Position numbers and translations under genes: made by a program | DNA from: Bacillota bacterium | GTDB taxonomy: Bacteria > Bacillota_E > Symbiobacteriia > JAMDAP01 | Direction: 5' to 3' | Length of the DNA: 10,499 nucleotides | NCBI GenBank assembly: GCA_023484675.1 | Contig: JAMDAP010000062.1 | Location: 1 to 10,499, forward strand | Part shown: piece by piece, positions 7,334-10,499 of the stretch | Position numbering within the stretch: position 1 is the first letter of the stretch | How the letters are laid out: the number at the start of each line of letters is the position of its first letter | The notes under the pieces: generated by a model | What the model saw: the letters and a program-made list of their open reading frames with translations, nothing else | The model's database searches: none | What the model was told of the DNA's origin: nothing

Positions 7334-8410
7334 TCAACGGCTGAGCTCGACGAGAAGCAGTTCCAGCACCAGGCCGGGGTCTCCCTGGCTGGTCTTGACC
7401 GCCATGTCGGCCTCCAGCACCTTGCCCAGGGCCGCCACCAGCTCTCCCCGGGTGAAGCCCCTGGCCGCCTCCAACAGCGACCGAACCGCCGAGGGGAAGA
7501 GGTGCAACCTCTGCTCCATGCTCTTGGGCCCCTGCCCCTGCTCCGCCAGTACCTTCACGGTCATCAGGAGCCGGACCTGCCGGGCGATCATGAACAGCAG
7601 GCGAGGCGCCGGTTCTCCCTCGCGCAGCATCTGCTCCAGGAGGGCCAGAGCCTGGGCCCGTCTCTTGCTGCTGATATGGCCCATCAGTTCAAAGATGTTG
7701 CTCTCCGGCACTCCGGCGACCACCTGATTCACCTCGGCCACGCCAATGGACGGCCCGTCGCCGGCATGGGCGACCAGCTTGGCCAGCTCGTTGTCGGCCA
7801 GGGCCAGGTCGGAGGGGATGCGCTGCACCAGCTCCTGGGCCGCCCGGAGTTCCAGGCTCTTGCCCAGCTCCCGGCTGCGGTCGCGCAGCCACATGACCAT
7901 CTCCTGATCGCGCAGCGGCGGGCACTCCACCACCGTATGGCTGGCGGCCAGCGCCTTGTACGCCCGGCGCCGGCGGTCCACCCCTTCCCCAGCCAGGAAG
8001 ACCAGCACGCCCGTGGATGAGGGGTGCTCCAGGTAGCGCAACAAGGCTGCCTCCGCTCCGTTATCGGGAGGCGCCTCCCTTTCCCCTTCTGCCGATTGGC
8101 CCGTGCCCTGCTCGGTCTTGCCTTGCACCGCCTTGCCGCGCCGGGCGACCAGGAGGGGGGAATCTTTGACCACCACCACCCGGTAGGGCGCCAGAAAGGG
8201 CATCGTCTGCGCCAACTCCAAGGCAGTCTCCAGGGGTGCGTCGACACCGTCAAACACCGAGACGTTAAGCGCCTCCAATTCCGCCGGCACCGCCTGACGG
8301 CGGATGGCAGCAAAGGCCCGGTCCCGCAAAAACGTTTCCTTGCCATGGAGCAGGTACACCGGCCGGAGCTTACCGGCCTTCGTTTCCTGAATCAAAGAAA
8401 AGGCATCCAT
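7334..8410 (-). CDS. holA: DNA polymerase III subunit delta (HolA)
   Basis: The delta subunit is the clamp-loader wrench that opens the beta sliding clamp during loading at the replication fork. From ATG 8410 the protein has 358 residues. The N-terminal AAA-like domain has PVYLLHGKETFL (17-28, a degenerate Walker A as expected for delta) and RVVVVKDSPLL (77-87). It continues with LLRYLEHPSSTGVLVFLA, GVDRRRRAYKAL, and DLALADNELAKL in domain II. The C-terminal clamp-loader collar domain has SNIFELMGHISSKRRAQALALLEQML and LLFMIARQVRLL. A Gly/Gln/Glu-rich segment (about 89-118) is an insertion relative to compact homologues. The frame stays open upstream to 8491 (27 more codons), with possible starts at 8452 and 8491. 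I chose 8410 because family members start about 15-20 residues before VYLLHG, but no strong SD decides it. Confidence 0.93.
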   Translation of the reverse strand: MDAFSLIQETKAGKLRPVYLLHGKETFLRDRAFAAIRRQAVPAELEALNVSVFDGVDAPLETALELAQTMPFLAPYRVVVVKDSPLLVARRGKAVQGKTEQGTGQSAEGEREAPPDNGAEAALLRYLEHPSSTGVLVFLAGEGVDRRRRAYKALAASHTVVECPPLRDQEMVMWLRDRSRELGKSLELRAAQELVQRIPSDLALADNELAKLVAHAGDGPSIGVAEVNQVVAGVPESNIFELMGHISSKRRAQALALLEQMLREGEPAPRLLFMIARQVRLLMTVKVLAEQGQGPKSMEQRLHLFPSAVRSLLEAARGFTRGELVAALGKVLEADMAVKTSQGDPGLVLELLLVELSR

Positions 8411-8512
8411 GCCTGTAAGATTCGCCCCCAGGGGCCTCACTCCTTGCGCCATCTCCTGCAGGATTTGCCACAAACCGCGCCTAACATTCAAGGACCGACA
8501 TCTTGTCTCTAT

Positions 8513-8517
8513 GGAGG
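8513..8517 (+). promoter_or_regulatory. Ribosome-binding site deciding a TTG start
   Basis: GGAGG lies six bases before TTG 8524. An earlier in-frame TTG at 8503 has no ribosome-binding site, so 8524 is the preferred start of the phosphatase-fold gene. Confidence 0.7.
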
Positions 8518-8523
8518 CCTTTC

Positions 8524-10287
8524 TTGAAACGCTGGCCCGCCTTCGCCGTTCTGTTCGCGCTCCTGGCCGGCGCCGCCTTCCTCGCCTGGCGAAACGGCCG
8601 AGCCACCGTCCAATCCTGGCTCACCTACCAGCCGCCGGCCAGCGCCGCCGCTCCAGCGACCCCTGGCGCGGCTGCCACAGCACCGGCCACCGCCCTGACC
8701 TCGCGCCTGGTGGTGGTAATTATCGGCGGCCTGCGAAGCGACACCGCCCTCGAACTGCCGACGCTGAACCTGCTGCGGCAGAGGGGGGCCTTCCGCACCC
8801 TGGTAGCAGATACGCCAACGGAAACGACCACCACCTGGGCCACTCTGCTGACCGGCACGGACCCCGACCTTCACGGGCAGCTCTCCGATGCCTCGGTGCG
8901 CGCTCTCGCCGCCGACACGATCTTCGACGAGGCCAAGTCACAGGGCCTCACCACGGCCCTGGCCGGTCCCGACACCTGGGGCCAGCTGCTGCCCCGCTCT
9001 GTCGACCTGCCGGCCCTCGAACCGGCGGGCGGGGCGGAGCCGGATGAGGCTTTGTTTCAACATGCCGTCACAGCGGTGCAGGCCAAGGCCGGACTGACCC
9101 TGGTGTACCTGAGCGACACCGCCGCGGCGGGCCGGCGCCACGGCGGGACTGGCCCCTCCTACCAGGCGGCGGCCGCCCAGGCCGACGCCCGTTTGGCCCA
9201 GCTCCTGGAGCACGTGGACCTGGCCGGCACAACATTGTTGGTGACCTCGGACCATGGCCTGACGGCCGCCGGCGGCAGCGGGGGGAGCGAGCCAGAGGTG
9301 GTGCGGGTGCCCCTGGTGGCTGCAGGCAAGGGCATCACCGCTGGGCTCATGACCCAGGGGCGGCAGCGAGACCTGGCACCCACCGTGGCCGCCCTGCTCG
9401 GCCTGCCTTCACCAGCCTCGGCCACCGGAACGGCACTGCTGGACATGCTGGCATTCCCCAGCCCGGACGGCGCCAGGGCCGTGGCGCGGCTGGAGGCGGA
9501 GAGGCAAACCACCCTCCTCCGTTCCCTCGTGGACCGGATGGGAGGGCAATTGCAGACGCCCGCCACGCTGCCTCAAGACCCGGCTGCAGCGGCCGGCTAT
9601 GTGAGGGAACTCCAGAAAAGCGCGGCGAACGCTCAACGCTACCACTGGTGGCTGCAGGTGAAGGGCCGTCTGCCTTGGGCCGGCGGCCTGGGTCTCCTGC
9701 TTGCGCTCTACCTTCTGCTGCTCGGACGCCAGCCCTACGGCCGCGGTGTCCTGGCCGGCGCGCTCATCTACTTTGCCGTCTACTACGCTCTGTTCCTGGG
9801 CCCGTGGCACGTGGGCCCCTTTGCGCCGCAGCATGGGCTCACCTTCAGCTTGAGCCGGTTCGGCACCGCCCCCTACACGGCTTTCTTCAAACAGAGGGCC
9901 CTCGAATCCGCCTCCGCGGCCGTGGCGGCAGCCGTCCTCACCGGTCTTTGGGCAGCGGCGGCCCGCTCCGCGGCTACCGCCGCAGGCGAATCCAGGCGCC
10001 CTCCGGGCGGCGGCATCCCCGGCCTGCATCTAGCCCTGGCCATTACCGCTCTTCTCGGTCTTCAGGCCCTGACCTTCTGGTCGATGTACGGCGTTCCCTT
10101 CGACACCGCTCTGCCCCCGGTCCCCTGGCTGGTGAAACATCTGCTGGATCTGGTCCAACTGGTCGCGGTGGCGGTCGCCTCCCCGTTCATGGCGATGGCC
10201 GCGGCAGTCGTTTTCAGGGTGCGGGTTCCTGCCTCCCAAGGTTCTGCTTCACCACGGTCAGGAGCTCATCCAGGTCAAAGGGCTTGA
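8524..10287 (+). CDS. Membrane-anchored alkaline phosphatase / phosphodiesterase superfamily protein, metal site degenerate
   Basis: 587 residues from TTG 8524. There is an N-terminal membrane helix (about 4-22), a Pro/Ala/Thr-rich linker (to about 58), then an alkaline-phosphatase-fold domain (about 60-310). About five further membrane helices follow in the C-terminal half (about 384-402, 408-426, 459-483, 500-520 and 538-564). Superfamily marks are LVVVIIGGLRSD, DTPTETTTTWATLLTGTDPDLHG (candidate nucleophile near T101), TSDHG (D243, H244) and RDLAPTVAALLGLPSP. Several expected metal ligands differ from what I recall of the family: the Asp of the usual DGLR is Gly68, the His of the usual D-x-x-x-GH is Arg204, and the His of the usual GGHGG is Ser252. 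The hydrolase may therefore be inactive or altered. The substrate is unknown. The gene diverges from holA. Its last 74 bases overlap the receiver-domain sequence on the other strand, so the final ~20 residues (VPASQG onwards) may be a recent extension. Confidence 0.75.
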   Translation: MKRWPAFAVLFALLAGAAFLAWRNGRATVQSWLTYQPPASAAAPATPGAAATAPATALTSRLVVVIIGGLRSDTALELPTLNLLRQRGAFRTLVADTPTETTTTWATLLTGTDPDLHGQLSDASVRALAADTIFDEAKSQGLTTALAGPDTWGQLLPRSVDLPALEPAGGAEPDEALFQHAVTAVQAKAGLTLVYLSDTAAAGRRHGGTGPSYQAAAAQADARLAQLLEHVDLAGTTLLVTSDHGLTAAGGSGGSEPEVVRVPLVAAGKGITAGLMTQGRQRDLAPTVAALLGLPSPASATGTALLDMLAFPSPDGARAVARLEAERQTTLLRSLVDRMGGQLQTPATLPQDPAAAAGYVRELQKSAANAQRYHWWLQVKGRLPWAGGLGLLLALYLLLLGRQPYGRGVLAGALIYFAVYYALFLGPWHVGPFAPQHGLTFSLSRFGTAPYTAFFKQRALESASAAVAAAVLTGLWAAAARSAATAAGESRRPPGGGIPGLHLALAITALLGLQALTFWSMYGVPFDTALPPVPWLVKHLLDLVQLVAVAVASPFMAMAAAVVFRVRVPASQGSASPRSGAHPGQRA

Positions 10288-10499
10288 CCAGGAGGCCCTG
10301 AACCTGCTCCGACGCCGGCAGACGACCCAGGTTTGGGTTGGCGGAGATCAGGATAATGGGGACCTTCGCCAACTGAGGGTCGGCGCGCAGCTCGCAAGCA
10401 ATATCAGCGCGGCCAGGCCGATGCAGGCCCGCCAGTCAGGCCGTATGGGCATCCAGCCGCCGCCAGGCGAAATGAGGACCCGGGTCCGTCTTGCGGCCC
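10214..10499 (-). pseudogene. Response-regulator receiver domain, disrupted, 5' part beyond window
   Basis: The minus-strand translation ending at TGA 10214 reads ELRADPQLAKVPIILIS, ANPNLGRLPASEQVQG, then LLVKPFDLDELLTVVKQNLG. This is the second half of a CheY-like receiver domain with the conserved Ser (ILIS) and the Lys of the KP motif. It ends shortly after the domain, as in a single-domain regulator. Upstream, the same frame gives LAGLHRPGRADIACELRADP and is closed by TGA at about 10436-10438. A neighbouring frame carries a PD (RPD) that resembles the usual PDLVLLD block. The phospho-acceptor Asp segment is not intact in any frame. Either the gene is decaying, or this stretch contains sequencing indels; I cannot tell which. 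No start codon gives a normal protein. Confidence 0.65.

Overview
The window reads as core chromosome from a high-GC, endospore-forming member of the Bacillota. Three things in the sequence support this: a spoIIP sporulation gene, a perfect CIRCE operator in front of hrcA, and ordinary sigma-A promoter and Shine-Dalgarno signals in GC-rich DNA. The gene order is a variant of the classic Firmicutes neighbourhood holA / rpsT / (gpr) / spoIIP / lepA / hemW / hrcA. A deep-branching high-GC lineage is my inference; nothing here fixes the genus.

Layout on the minus strand, in transcription order. holA (DNA polymerase III delta) lies at 7334-8410 and converges with rpsT (ribosomal protein bS20, + strand, 7011-7274), which has its own promoter and terminator. 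Next is a small four-helix membrane protein of the YvlD/phage_holin_4_2 type (6506-6850), closed by a perfect palindromic terminator. Then comes spoIIP (about 5192-6388). A separate promoter near 5090 drives a tightly packed run of lepA, hemW, a TSUP/TauE-SafE-type permease and a DUF1634 membrane protein (5010 down to 793). Last is hrcA (truncated by the left edge), with its own sigma-A promoter and CIRCE operator at 678-744.

On the plus strand at the right end is a 587-residue membrane-anchored protein of the alkaline phosphatase / type I phosphodiesterase superfamily (8524-10287). Its tail overlaps, tail to tail, the 3' end of a response-regulator receiver sequence on the minus strand (10214-10499). 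That receiver sequence is interrupted by a stop and apparent indels.

Functionally the window groups translation (rpsT, lepA), replication (holA), haem/radical-SAM chemistry (hemW), heat-shock control (hrcA) and sporulation (spoIIP). The less ordinary parts are the TSUP/DUF1634 pair between hemW and hrcA, the YvlD-like gene where gpr is often found, the phosphatase-fold protein that appears to have lost several metal ligands, and the broken receiver domain. I found no mobile element, CRISPR array, tRNA or rRNA, and no convincing new multi-gene system. There is no gene-free stretch longer than 300 bases.
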